64,000 nt of DNA from Zea mays (Eukaryota > Streptophyta > Magnoliopsida > Poales > Poaceae). Numbering within the stretch: position 1 is the first letter of the stretch; every line of letters begins with the position of its first letter. Positions 10,899 to 21,755 of this stretch are shown here, piece by piece. The notes below the pieces were generated by a model. That model was not told where the DNA came from and did not search any database. It saw only the letters and a program-made list of their open reading frames with translations. The DNA lies in the NCBI RefSeq assembly GCF_902167145.1, contig NC_050104.1:101443849-101507848 (forward strand), read 5' to 3'. Made by a program: the position numbers and the translations under genes.

Positions 10899-12761
10899 AT
10901 GATGTCGTCACAAGAGGTAACTGTTGAACTTCTTTTAGGCGATGGCTCTAATTACAAATCTTGGTCTGTCTCTATTTATAATGCTGTCATGAGTATTGAT
11001 CCTGATTTGAGACAGATCTTTAGGAGAAGTATTTTTCCATATGATATTAGTAAAAATCCCTCTAATGATGAACTAAGATGTTTTTCTCTCAATCACCGTG
11101 CTTGCAGCATCTTAGTTGATTCTCTTTCTAGAGGTGCTTATTTTGCCATCATGAGTAGTGGTAATGACTTAATTGTTGATGCTCATGATTTATGGAATAG
11201 AATTAAAGAAAAATATTCTATGGAAAACTGTGATGCTCCTACTCCCTACATTACTTGTGATACTAACCATTCAAAGGGAGAAGAACAAGAACTATGGCAC
11301 CCAAACGATGAATCCACCTCGTCGACAGGTTTGTTCTTCACTAGTGATAAATGTTTTATTGCTAACAATGACGGTGGAGATGAAAGCCATGATGAGGAGG
11401 AATATGAGGATGATAGCGAGGATGAATCTTCATCATCACAAGGTACATTTTCCTATATTGCTTCCACTGACATTAATGACAGGGAAAATGAGACCGATGA
11501 TATGGAAGAAGAGGAGATTCGCCGTTTCTACAACCATCTCGACAAAGCAGACAAAGCTCTCCTGGTTAAGTTGTTGAGAAGGAACAAGGAACAAGGCGAG
11601 ACGCTTCTCAGGCTAGAGGAGACACTCATCAAAACCAATGATAGCCTGGAGAAGATGACCAAAGAACATGAGGAGCTAAAATACTCTCATGGGAATTTGG
11701 TCCAACGGTATGAATCGATTTTAATTGAGCAAAGAAATAATCATGATGTATTATCTAATGCTGCTCAACTTAAAATTGAAAACTCTATGCTTAGGAATAA
11801 AGTAGAATTGTTGAGTCATGATAACCTTGCTCTAACTCAAAAATATGACTTATTGTCATGTTATCATGATACTCTCTTGGATAGGCATATCATGCTTGAA
11901 GTTGCTCATGAGGTCGTAATTACGAACTTAAATTCATGTGAACTTCATTCTTGCACAAGTACACATTCAGATATTTCATCACCATGTGCTAACCCCTGCT
12001 GGTCAAAAGAAAGCCAATATTTGAATAAGCATCAAGCTGCAGGGTCACAAAAGAAATTGTGTGGGAACAAGAAACAAAGACAACTAAGGAGAAGACACAT
12101 TGCTCAACTCTCTCAAGATATCCACGGGCGCGTGGTGAAGAAGCTTGAGAAAGGAAAAACTGCAGCAAGTGTCAAGCTCAATAAGAAGAATGTTCCTAAA
12201 GATGAAGAAATCAACATGAGCTTGGAAAAAGGTAAAGATTTATTTAATCATGTTGTTTGCACTGACCTTTTCTCTATGTCATCAAAGAGCAAAAAGAGAA
12301 GAGGAAAAAGGAGGTGTTTCAAGTGCAAGAAGCTAGGCCACCTTATCGCGTCTTGTCCATACAAAGACAAGGATGAAGGGACAAGGAGTTGTTTTGGATG
12401 CAACAATAAGGACCACATGATCACTTCTTGTCCGCTATTGATGAACCAAGCACGTGCACTCTCCAAGATGACCCCCACTAAGGAAAATAACAAACAACAA
12501 GTGTCATGTCAAGTTGAGCGACGCTTCTGCTACAAGTGTGGCGAGCAGGGTCATCTATCCAAGGTATGTTATAAAGGTAAGATTCCTAAGCAAGTGAATT
12601 TGTGTCAATCTTATTCGGGTAAGAGACCCAAATCATACACTTGTGCTAGATCTATAACGAGATCACCTAGAACTAGCACAAAGACAATTTGGGTACCAAA
12701 GGCACATTTAGATGATCATTATGAACCCATCCCGAGATGGGTACCAAACTGTGCTAACTAG
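10899..12761 (+). CDS. Gag protein of TR-GAG A
   Basis: An intact 620-codon frame encoding the only protein of the element. The N-terminal 110 residues resemble the copia Gag core (SNYKSWSVSIYNAV, DAHDLWNRIKEKY). An acidic Glu/Asp/Ser-rich stretch (about 160-205) and a long coiled coil (about 205-350) follow. Three CCHC zinc knuckles bind RNA: CFKCKKLGHLIASC, CFGCNNKDHMITSC and CYKCGEQGHLSKVC. The tail reads IWVPK...RWVPNC, like the natural end of the Sirevirus Gag frame at 6848. Gag would form virus-like particles around element RNA. Two adjacent ATGs start the frame; I chose the first. It is homologous to the Gag at 27077-28948. Confidence 0.92.
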   Translation: MMSSQEVTVELLLGDGSNYKSWSVSIYNAVMSIDPDLRQIFRRSIFPYDISKNPSNDELRCFSLNHRACSILVDSLSRGAYFAIMSSGNDLIVDAHDLWNRIKEKYSMENCDAPTPYITCDTNHSKGEEQELWHPNDESTSSTGLFFTSDKCFIANNDGGDESHDEEEYEDDSEDESSSSQGTFSYIASTDINDRENETDDMEEEEIRRFYNHLDKADKALLVKLLRRNKEQGETLLRLEETLIKTNDSLEKMTKEHEELKYSHGNLVQRYESILIEQRNNHDVLSNAAQLKIENSMLRNKVELLSHDNLALTQKYDLLSCYHDTLLDRHIMLEVAHEVVITNLNSCELHSCTSTHSDISSPCANPCWSKESQYLNKHQAAGSQKKLCGNKKQRQLRRRHIAQLSQDIHGRVVKKLEKGKTAASVKLNKKNVPKDEEINMSLEKGKDLFNHVVCTDLFSMSSKSKKRRGKRRCFKCKKLGHLIASCPYKDKDEGTRSCFGCNNKDHMITSCPLLMNQARALSKMTPTKENNKQQVSCQVERRFCYKCGEQGHLSKVCYKGKIPKQVNLCQSYSGKRPKSYTCARSITRSPRTSTKTIWVPKAHLDDHYEPIPRWVPNCAN

Positions 12762-15103
12762 ACCATGCAGGTGCCTTGAGATGGACTGGAGACCATGGGA
12801 GAGCTTAAGACAGTTATCTAAAAATGCTTAAGCTGTCAATTGTTTTGGTGTTTATTGACCCAAGGTTGATTTATTGTAAAACACTAATCCCATGTTCATC
12901 TCAAGTGAAATAAGGTGTATAGGTCCTGAACCATTATTGGTGAATCAAGTAAAGGACTTTGATGAGAATCTACAACGGACGGTACTCGTGTATTTTAAGT
13001 ACATAACTGCAATTTAGTATTGCTCTTAAGTTGGCTTGTTGTGCTACCTGTCCTTAGAGTAGTTATGCTTTATGATTGCCTGTGTTAAATGAATCATAAT
13101 AATGTTTGCTTAATCATGACTGGTGCTATACAGGATATATCTTTTGAATCATTCATGGGTAGCTCTTTCATTTGTTATATCCACAGCGATTAACCCTCTT
13201 GGTGTATATGGATAAACATGTAACTGTGTGTAAGTCATGCTATGTGCAAATATGACATTTTGTTTAGTCCATGTTCACATGATTACCCTGGTTTGGTATT
13301 GTGTGAATTTCAAATCCATGTCATGCCCTTTTGAGCTATGAGGTGCAAAAGGAGCCCTGAATTGGTGATAACAAGTGCTCTTATAAAGGCAAAGGTATGG
13401 AAAATGGAACCGTGCAGTTTTATTGAATATCTTGAAGTTCCATTGATAGTGATCATAGCTGTGTTCTTGCATTTCAATTGGTAATATCTTGGCTTAGGTA
13501 ATTTATGCCTTTAAAATGTTGTTTCTTTTATGCACCTAAGAAACCTTCTTAATTATGACATGCTTAATATACATGATTGTGTTGATCTTCAATTGGTATA
13601 TGCAATGATAGTTAAGTAAGAAGCATGTCCAAGTTGCGTAAATGTTATACTTCCTGTGAGTATTCAATTGGCTTAGGTGCCACTGAGGCATGCATTGTTG
13701 TATTCAGTCAACCTTTCGTTTAGTCTTCAATTGGTGTTAAGTGGTTTTTCATTTGATATTCAAATTGGCATCTTTGTGTGATGAAAGTGATAGAGTATGC
13801 CTTGACCAAGGTATGTTGTGATCCCCTCTAGTTCTGAGGAAGCTAGAATGTGCAAAGTGCAAGTCATTCAAATACTTGATGCACAACTTGAGGGGGAGCA
13901 CACATAACTTGTGTCTTTTGAGACTAACTGTTTCTTGTATAGTCTCAAGGTGGAAAAGAGAAGATGAGCATGAAATAGAGCAATCAGGACTTGGGTACCT
14001 CTGTAAGTCAAGTAATTGGTATCTTAAGTCATGAGTAATTGTATATCTTTAGATTGCTCATCTGGTGATAATAGATGCTTATTCTTAAATATCATGGAGC
14101 CATGATAATAAATGAACTTGCAATTGGTATCTTTCAATTGGTAGCTGTGATAGTTTGCTTCATTTGACATCCTTTGATAATCATGAGAATAGAAGTTTCT
14201 TCTTGTGCCCAATACTATAACTTGTTCTAAGTTTGGTGTCTTAGCAACGAGAAAAAGTTAGGAAAATGAATCAGGCACAAGTATGGAGAAGCTCTCAAGA
14301 GATTAAATACTTTCAAGTGTGAGAAGTACACTACAACATGGTAAAGGTACAAAAGGAAGTATTAATCTTTTTGCATATATGTATCTCTCCTTAATGTTGA
14401 TAGTGCATATGCTCAATAAGTAAGGGGGAGTTTTGATAGTCGTTTTCCCCCTTAACACCCTGCTGTCCCTTGACATCATCATATGTTCTTGCTTGAGTAT
14501 GGTTTTTGGTGTTTGATGTCAAAGGGGGAGAATTTGTGTATTAAAGCTTATCTCAACCTGAGAGGAAAGCTTATCCTAAGGGGTGATGTGTTAGTTTGAG
14601 CTTTGCTAGTATGTTATTCATATGCTTCCTGCAGTATTATATGTGTTGCATCATATGGACTAGTGTTTCCGCTGCGATGAATTATTTGGCTTCTATAGTG
14701 TTATAGATAGTCATGTGGTTAATGGTGCTTTAAGATTGTCTTAAATTAGTGTCTTAGTTTAAATTGGTATCAGTTTGAATTGGTATCTTAAAGAAGAATA
14801 GTGGTAGGTTGATGATATATCCACTAATTTGAACGGTGTTTAACTCTGATTATGTGCATGTGTGTGTTATAGCATCATGGTTTGATTCTTGACACAATGC
14901 ATCCTAAAAAGTGCTAAGGTGTAGAAATGTTTCGAATTGCCTAAGTATGTGCAAATTGGAGTCTGAGGACAAAATTATGTTTTTGAAGTAAGCACATATT
15001 TAGGGGGAGCATTCTATAATCTTAGAATTCAAATTTGTGCTTCAAATCTTATTCGTATGTAAGCTTTAATTGTGTTGCCATCAATCACCAAAAAGGGGGA
15101 GAT
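12762..15103 (+). other. Non-coding 3' internal region of TR-GAG A with repeated PPT-like and PBS-like motifs
   Basis: No pol motif is found in 2.3 kb where an autonomous relative would carry protease to RNase H. Instead there are at least five polypurine tracts of the form A/GGGGGAG (13890, 14421, 14521, 15001 and the terminal one at 15090). There are about nine AATTGGTAT-type motifs (13472, 13588, 13663, 13726, 14014, 14122, 14132, 14762, 14778) resembling the TTTCAATTGGTATC junction of LTR and primer-binding site. Multiple PPTs are a described Sirevirus feature; the second motif family is discussed as a finding. Confidence 0.75.
15090..15102 (+). promoter_or_regulatory. Polypurine tract of TR-GAG A
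   Basis: AAAAAGGGGGAGA immediately precedes the 3' LTR (TGAAAG at 15104) and would prime plus-strand DNA synthesis. Confidence 0.85.
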
Positions 15104-17157
15104 TGAAAGCTCTCTTGTGAGTTTTGGTGTTTGGATGATAACTCAATTAAAGGACTAACAAGTGTACTAAGTGTTGAACAGGTGCTTAAGGTAAAGCCTA
15201 CAGGGTTCAACACAAGTGAACAAATGTGATGGTCCAAGAACTGGATTATGGATACATAATGTACATCACAAGTAAGTTGGACATTGCAAAAGTGATACTC
15301 GGGTGCGTAGCTCAGAGACAACTGATCAAGCCAAGGACGGAGGCAAGAAGAGCTTCGAGGTACCAAGTGCACGGGAGAAGGTCAAGGAGGCTGAGGAACC
15401 CAAAGCCAAGGGTGAAGAAGAAGGCTTGCAAAGTCAAGGGTGATCAAGTTGAGAACAGCTACAGCACATCAAGGATCACTACATAAGGAAGTGACTTACA
15501 GCCAATGAGGTAACAGCTACAGCTATGTGGTGTAAGTCATAAGGCTCAAGACCAAGTTCTAAGAAGGAGATCAAGGTCACTAGAAGGAGAACAAGTGTCA
15601 GAACCAGAACTGGAAGCAGCCCAAAAGAGCTAAGTTCATCTTGATCTTTAGTTTGGGTTGTTCCTATGTTTGGAAATGTTCTATGTGACCTTTGCAGGAT
15701 GTTGGAGCTAAGAAATGTCAATCCAGATCAAGTCAAGCCGACTTGATGATTTATGAGTCCAACATCAAAGCTCAAGCATGTGAAATGCTATGAATGTAAT
15801 AATCAAGTTAAGGTATGTTTCTAAGCCTTAGTACATTGGTTTTGTGTACTAATATTCTTGTCTAAGTGTTAGAAACAGAAAGAAGAAGAGAAGAGAAGAC
15901 TTGGCTGTGTACAGCCAAGAGGCTGGTTCGGTCTGGGGCACCGGACTGTCCGGTGGTGCACCGGACAGTGTCCGGTGGTGCACCGGACAGTGTCCGGTGC
16001 GCCAGGCTGCCCCAGCCGAAGAGGCCGCTCTCGGGTTTTTCTCCGGCGACTTCGGCTAAAATTCACCGGACTGTCCGGTGTGCACCGGACTGTCCGGTGA
16101 GCCAACGGTCGGCCGGGCCAACGGTCGGCCGCGCGATCGGCGCGAGACACGTGGCCGAGCCAACGGTCGGAAGGTGTGCACCGGACTGTCCGGTGAGCCA
16201 ACGGTCGGCCGGGCCAACGGTCGGCCGCGCGATCGGCGCGAGACACGTGGCCGAGCCAACGGTCGGAAGGAAGCACCGGACTGTCCGGTGTGCACCGGAC
16301 TGTCCGGTGCGCCAGATCTGCAACGGTCGGCAACGGTCGGTTTCGCTGTTTATGGAAATAAATCGGGCACCGGACAGTGTCCGGTGTGCACCGGACTGTC
16401 CGGTGCGCCACCCGACAGAAGGCAAGATTTGCCTTCCTGGATTGCTTCCAACGGCTCCTAGGCCCCTTATGCCTATAAAAGGGACCCCTAGGCGCCTCCA
16501 GCAAGATACAAGTACAGCCAACAAGTGTAGACTTCACTGGAATCAATTCTCGCTCTCCCTCTTGTGTGTAACTCTATAGTTTGTGTAGAAGGCACAGCTA
16601 TAAGCCTTTAGAGAGAGGAGTAGTGCTGCTAAGAGCTAGAGCAAGGTCTTGGGCGTATCGTTACTCTGCCGGGGTGCTGCCAAGAAGTTTGTAAGCAGCC
16701 GCGGTTCTGTTGTAACCCCACTCAATAGTAAAAGGCTCTATCTGTCATACTGACAGATCTGAGCAAACGGAGGAAGGAGTTGAAATAGACTCCAAGCCCA
16801 GGTGTGGCTAACTCCAACGAGGACTAGGCAAGCATTTCAGGCTTGACCGAACCTCGGGATAAATCCTTGCGTCTGTGTGCTCTGTTCTGTATTGTATCCT
16901 GACTCTCTTTCTACTCGCCTTTATATCTGCACTTCAACACTTATCTGTGGTATAAGCTTTATTTGAAGTGCAGGACATTTTGAGACAGGATCTTCTATCC
17001 CGCTGCAACCTACTCGAAGGATCTTCTCATTCCACTGCGTACTAAGTCTTCGAGTAGAGTAAGAATTTAAGTTTTAAAGTAATAAGTTTTATTCGCCTAT
17101 TCACCCCCCCCTCTAGGCGACATCCAGATCCTGTTCCCGGGTCAAAGGGAACTTTCA
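15104..17157 (+). repeat. 3' LTR of TR-GAG A
   Basis: 2,054 bp and nearly identical to 8792-10847. By eye the differences are an A/G in the CTACAACACATC region (about 9151 versus 15463), a T/G in GCACATCTATAAG, a T/C in GCCGTGG, and a C-run of 10 versus 8. It is followed by the target duplication GTTCA (17158-17162). Confidence 0.95.
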
Positions 17158-17162
17158 GTTCA

Positions 17163-17605
17163 TTGATAAACAAAGGACTATCCGAGCTATCAAATTTCAT
17201 TCCACTCTCTACTATCTCCCATATACTAGGATGGAGAGAGAACAAGTGACTACGCATTTTGTGACTCCAAAATCCGTAGTCCTCTCCATCAAAATGAGGA
17301 GGTTTACCAAGTGGAATGGAGAGTAAATGAACATTGGTACTTTGAGGAATACGAGAATAATCAAAAGAGAAGTTTGAATTAATTGTCTTCTTTTTCTCGT
17401 AGTCGTTGTCGTCGTCCTTTTGGGAAGAAGAGGATTCGTCGCAGTCGTAGTAGACTATCTCTTTGATGCGCCTTGTTTTCTTCTTCCTCCCATCTTTTCT
17501 TTTGTGGCTCGAGCCCGAGTCAGTAGGCTTGTCCTCCTTTGGATCATTGACGAAGGACTCCTTCTCCTTATCATTGACCACCATACCCTTGCCCTTAGGA
17601 TCCAT
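17163..17605 (-). pseudogene. Copia (Sirevirus) Gag, N-terminal part, split by TR-GAG A
   Basis: It starts at ATG 17605 with a charged lysine-, aspartate- and serine-rich region, then the Gag core (HFDGEDYGFWSHKM, WEIVESGMKFD). Homology breaks at the GTTCA target duplication and resumes at 8786 leftwards with QIHKNAQATIVLL. The two halves therefore flank the TR-GAG A insertion. The frame beyond 17162 reads into the inserted LTR and is meaningless. Confidence 0.9.
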
Positions 17606-17640
17606 CTCTTCGGGCGATTAGTCCCTTTCTTGAAGAGAAC

Positions 17641-17653
17641 GGCTCCGATACCA
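17641..17653 (-). promoter_or_regulatory. Primer-binding site of the Sirevirus element
   Basis: The minus strand reads TGGTATCGGAGCC next to the LTR at 17656. It has one mismatch (G for A) to the initiator-Met primer sequence. Confidence 0.75.
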
Positions 17654-17661
17654 ATTGAGAG

Positions 17662-17685
17662 CACCTAGAGGGGGGTGAATAGGTG
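17662..17685 (-). promoter_or_regulatory. Leader hairpin with compensatory change (Sirevirus LTR)
   Basis: The stem is CACCTA (17662-17667) with TAGGTG (17680-17685) around a G-rich loop (C-rich in the RNA). Relative to the gag-only elements, one stem pair is changed on both sides (CGCCTA/TAGGCG to CACCTA/TAGGTG), so pairing is kept. Confidence 0.6.
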
Positions 17686-18245
17686 ATCCTGTAAAACACT
17701 TGAAACTTAATCCACAAAACTTGATTAGGAGTTAGCACAATTAAGCCAAGTGGCTAGAGAGGAGAACTTGCACAACACGATGACCACAAAGAGATCAACA
17801 CAGAGATGGCACAATGGTTTATCCAGTGGTTCGGCCAAGTCAACACTTGCCTACACCACGTTGTGGCGTCCCAACGGACGAGGGTTGCAATCAACCCCTT
17901 TCAAGCGGTCCAAAGACCCACTTGAATACCACGGTGTTTTGCCTTCACTTTACTATATCCCACTTGCGAGGAATCTCCACAACTTGGAGCCTCTCGCCCT
18001 TACACTTTGATGTTCACAAAGAAGCACAGAGTAAGGGAGGGATGAGCAACGCACACAAGACACGAAATCAGAGTACCAACACGCACACAAGTCACAACAA
18101 GAGCTCACAACACAACCCGGCGAGTTCACAACTCAAATGAAGCTCTAGTTGCTATCATAAAGAATCAAATGTGCGGAATCGAAGTCTTGGTGCTTAGGAA
18201 TGCTTAGAGAATGCTTGGTGTACTCCTCCATGCGCCTAGGGGTCC

Positions 18246-18253
18246 CTTTTATA
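18246..18253 (-). promoter_or_regulatory. TATA box of the Sirevirus LTR
   Basis: The minus strand reads TATAAAAG, downstream (in element orientation) of the palindrome array. Confidence 0.6.
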
Positions 18254-18321
18254 GCCCCAAGGCAGCTAGGAGCCGTTGAGAGCATTCCAGGAAGGCAATT
18301 CTTGCCTTCTGTCGCCTGGCG

Positions 18322-18569
18322 CACCGGACAGTCCGGTGCACCACCGGACACTGTCCGGTGCGGATCTCTTTCCTTATTTGGCGAAGCCGACCGTTGCAGT
18401 CTTGGAGCCATTGGCGCACCGGACACTATCTGGTGCACATCCGATAGTCTGGTGCCCCTTCCGACCGTTGGCACATGCCACGCGTCGCGCACGGATTCCG
18501 CGGCCGACCGTTGGCCCGGCTGACCGTTGGCTCACTGGACAGTCCGGTGCACCACCGGACAGTCCGGTG
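18322..18569. repeat. Palindrome array in the Sirevirus LTR
   Basis: CACCGGACAGTCCGGTG-type palindromes start near 18322, 18342, 18417, 18437, 18533 and 18553. The middle ones are degraded (for example CACCGGACACTATCTGGTG). CCGACCGTTGG-type boxes lie between them. This is the diagnostic Sirevirus LTR signature. Confidence 0.85.
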
Positions 18570-18880
18570 ATTTATAGCCGTACGTCGCCGACGATTTCCT
18601 GAGAGCAGCAAGTTCGTCTGAGTCAGCCTGGTGCACCCAGACTGAGCAGACTCTTGACTGCTTCGAGCCACTCTTTTTCAATTGCATTTTCTCTGATTCT
18701 AACACTTAGACAAACATGTTAGTACACAAAAACTAATGTACTAAGTCTAGAATCATACCTTTGTATTGATTTGCACCTTATCCACCATTTGGCATAGTTT
18801 ATGACTTAAGCACTTGTGTTGGACACTAAATCACCAAAATACTTAGAAATGGCCCAAGGGCACATTTCCCTTTCAGTTAT

Positions 18881-19598
18881 GAGTGCTATACGGCCCGAGG
18901 GGTCCGTAGGTCATGAGTGGGAAGCAGACTGGTGCCCACGTTGTGGCTCGGTGCCAGGTGTGGTCAATGCAGCCAGTCATTTATGTTGGGTTAGTCTAGA
19001 GCCAGGGCGGGATCCACTCGAGTGGTTCCATTCCGACACGCACGACCTTGCTTGTCAGGTTCCGTCATGCCTGACCCTAGGCTAGGTGCCGCGGGTTCGA
19101 ACAGGGGTGGGTCCTTTCAGAGTTGACATATTTGCCTCTTCTAACTGACTAACATGCCCCAATGATCAGGGTATCTTTCCTCAGCATGCTCACTGACCAG
19201 TGGGTCTTAGGGTCCGAGGGTCATTCTCTCGACAGTAGCCCCCCATGTCCCCAGGGGGGTATCTCCCTCTAGTGTCTTCTCTTCTTTCTCGGTTTGGCTT
19301 TGTAAAGCCTCAACGAGTATGTCACCTACCCACCAGTCATGGTAGTCCTAGATGTCATCAGCATGGTTCTAGTTGTCAAACAATTGGAGCTTCTAGCCAT
19401 CACTAGGCCCTCCCAAGAACACTCGAGGCCCAACACATCTTCTACAATGTATGATGAATGTTGAGAGCCCCATGTCCCCTCTAGGGCTATCAATGGCTCC
19501 AACCCTAAAGTAGAGGTCATCATCGGTCATATGTGTGAGTTGGATGATCCATGGAGGTTGAGATAAGATTAGAGTCTATAAGCCCTCTTGTTAATACC
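18881..19598. other. Unassigned repeat-like flank between copia and gypsy elements
   Basis: No gene is recognised. The text (for example a CGACAGTAGCCCCCC stretch near 19232) resembles decayed gypsy-type LTR sequence and may belong to the older relic whose RNase H remains at 43590-44140. The last five bases (19594-19598, ATACC) are the left target duplication of the gypsy element. Confidence 0.35.
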
Positions 19599-19715
19599 TG
19601 TCGGTACTCTGAAACTAGGGTACCCCTTACTACTGTATGAAGACGCGTACCCACACGGCTATCTTTAGTCGCGTGGTAAAGGAGTTGTACGTGGGACCAG
19701 GCTATGACTCGCCCC

Positions 19716-20986
19716 TGTTAGAAATATGCCCTAGAGATAATAATAGAGATGAGCATATTTCTTTGTATCCATGATATATATATTGCTTAATTGAATATCC
19801 ATGGAAGGCACCTTGTATTGATTAGCAATTATGTGAATTGTTTGTGAGATTCTTTACTTATATGGTTATTCTAAATGATGTCCCTAGTCAGAGTCGATGA
19901 CTAGCACATGTATTAGTTGATGACTACATTTCACAAGTCATGAACATGGAGATGTTAAACTAATAATGTGGGCGCATGTATGACATGAGGCTGGACCGAC
20001 CCAACGTGAGATATTGTAATATAGTTCTCTTCTTTGCAACATAAATACTGTATCCTTAGACCTGAGATTGTCGCATGTTCTCAAGATGTGAATTGACTTA
20101 CTTAGGGACTATCAAACGCTATTCCGTAACTGGGTAGTTATAAAGGTAGTTTTGGGTTTGTCAGGAAGCATGCTATGAGGCATGGTCAGTCAAGATGGAA
20201 TTTGTCCCTCTCTTTGTGAGAGAGATATCTCTGGGCCCCTCGAGTGATTGGATCAAGAAATGCATGGCCGTGCTAGGGTTAAGAGTTAACCATTGAAAGG
20301 ATTCCAATTCACAGTATCGAGAAAGAGAGGTCAGCTTAGAGCCAGACCAAATATCGTGAGACAAAGGGAACATCATGTACGTAATGTTGCAATGGTTCGT
20401 CTGATATGATCTTTACGTGTGCATAGGAGTTGACATGTCTTGCTAGAGGCCGCTGTCAATTATTGGGCCAAGTAAGAGTACTCGGGCTATGTCTATTTGT
20501 ATGTGAACCTATAGGGTCACACACTTAAGGGGAAGGAAGCCTAACTCGGATTAGATCCGAAATTAGACTGGGCTTTAGGGTTAATGATGGGCCTCGGTGT
20601 CAGAAGCCCACCATAACGCCTATATAATGAGGGGCGGGGGCGCAGTTAGTCTTAACCTAATTCACCACCAGCAAACGAGTAGCCGCTCGCCTCTCGCCCT
20701 CGCCAAGCCGCCGTCGCGAACCTAGCAGTTTGGTACGCAGCGCTTCCTCCCTGTACGTGTGGATACCTCGGAGGTGTTGCATCTGGAGCACTAGGACAAA
20801 CCGTGCGAGGATGTGAAGGACGCCGACGACTGCACGGCACTGCTCGACGCGTTCGTCTACATCGAGACGTCTTCCGCTGCTCTGCACGTCTAGTGGTAAT
20901 TCCATGACCTATAACCACAGTAGTTCTTGGTTTTATGGGGTTGAAAATTTTGTTTTGCGCTAACGTAGCCTCCCCGTAATCCAACA
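19716..20986 (+). mobile_element. Solo LTR 1, Angela-like copia family
   Basis: 1,271 bp beginning TGTTAGAAATATGCCCTAGAG and ending TAATCCAACA, with a perfect target duplication GCCCC (19711-19715 and 20987-20991). The start resembles Angela/BARE-type LTRs. No internal region is present, so it is the product of LTR-LTR recombination. It interrupts the gypsy 5' LTR. A related copy in opposite orientation is at 42270-43544. Confidence 0.88.
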
Positions 20987-21755
20987 GCCCCAGCCTCGGG
21001 CGACTACTCTGGGCCAGCAACAGCACTTGACCCCACCACGTGGGCAGGCCCGGGGCTGCCACGTGTCAAGAAAAAGAGATATACTCCAAGGCATCAACAG
21101 TGAGTCCGGACCCCCATGGGAAAGTGCCGGACCCCTGGATATGCAGTCCGGACCTCCAAGTTGGTCCAGGACCCCCACCTGTACGGATCGGACCTCTAGA
21201 ATGGGATCTGGACCCCCCCGTATGGGGTCCGGACCGCCCACAGTATGGTCCCAAGACCTTACTTAAGGCCCAGGCGGGGGTCCAGAGCTGACACATGTCC
21301 AGACCTGGTCTGGAGTGATCCAGACCTATCCGCATACACTCCTACTCCCCGCTCAGGCGGAGATCCGATGCTGCCACATGGCATACTGCGCACGGCATAA
21401 GCCAACGGGCGGAACCTGGCATGACGCCTCTGGGCTACGCGCGCCTTTGCATTCATTATGGATAAGATGTGCGCCTGTCCATTCCACTGACAGGCAGCGT
21501 GATCAGTCCATGATACGTGGGCGGTGCAGTTACTCACCATTACTCGTACGGTAACTGCCCATCAATGCAGCATGGACTGTGGACATCATGACTCCCACTG
21601 ATTACTCATGCGTTACTCTGTCAGCATTAGTTATTCCCAAAATGTATTCCTTCCATTATGCTCCTGGGCCCGCATGTCGGGGCTCAGCATTCTTGTATGT
21701 GCCTGCCTTAAACTATAAAAGGGAAGGCACACAACGTTACAAGGACAGACTCAAT

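Larger units (their letters stand above)
8792..17157 (+). mobile_element. TR-GAG A: complete gag-only LTR retrotransposon (8.4 kb)
   Basis: It has two nearly identical LTRs (8792-10847 and 15104-17157), a primer-binding site at 10850-10861, one gag gene (10899-12761), a polypurine tract at 15090-15102 and a perfect 5-bp target duplication GTTCA (8787-8791 and 17158-17162). No protease, integrase, RT or RNase H can be found, so it must borrow enzymes from an autonomous partner; a Sirevirus is the likely donor by inference. It sits in the gag of the minus-strand copia element. The LTRs differ by three substitutions and a C-run length (10 versus 8) by eye, so insertion was very recent. Confidence 0.93.
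17656..18875 (-). repeat. 5' LTR of the minus-strand Sirevirus element
   Basis: 1,220 bp, bounded by TGAGAGCACC and CCCTTTCA in plus coordinates, with the primer-binding site outside the left end. GTTAT (18876-18880) on the right should be one copy of the target duplication. It contains six CACCGGAC-type palindromes (18322-18569), three of them degraded by C-to-T type changes, CCGACCGTTGG boxes, a minus-strand TATA box (18246-18253) and the leader hairpin (17662-17685). Confidence 0.9.

Noticed and set aside
15866..16579. The same long frames in the 3' LTR
   Set aside because: Identical copy of the LTR repeats; not a gene.
19085..19110. GGGTTCGAAC, a B-box-like string
   Set aside because: No matching A box or cloverleaf is apparent; chance or a decayed repeat.
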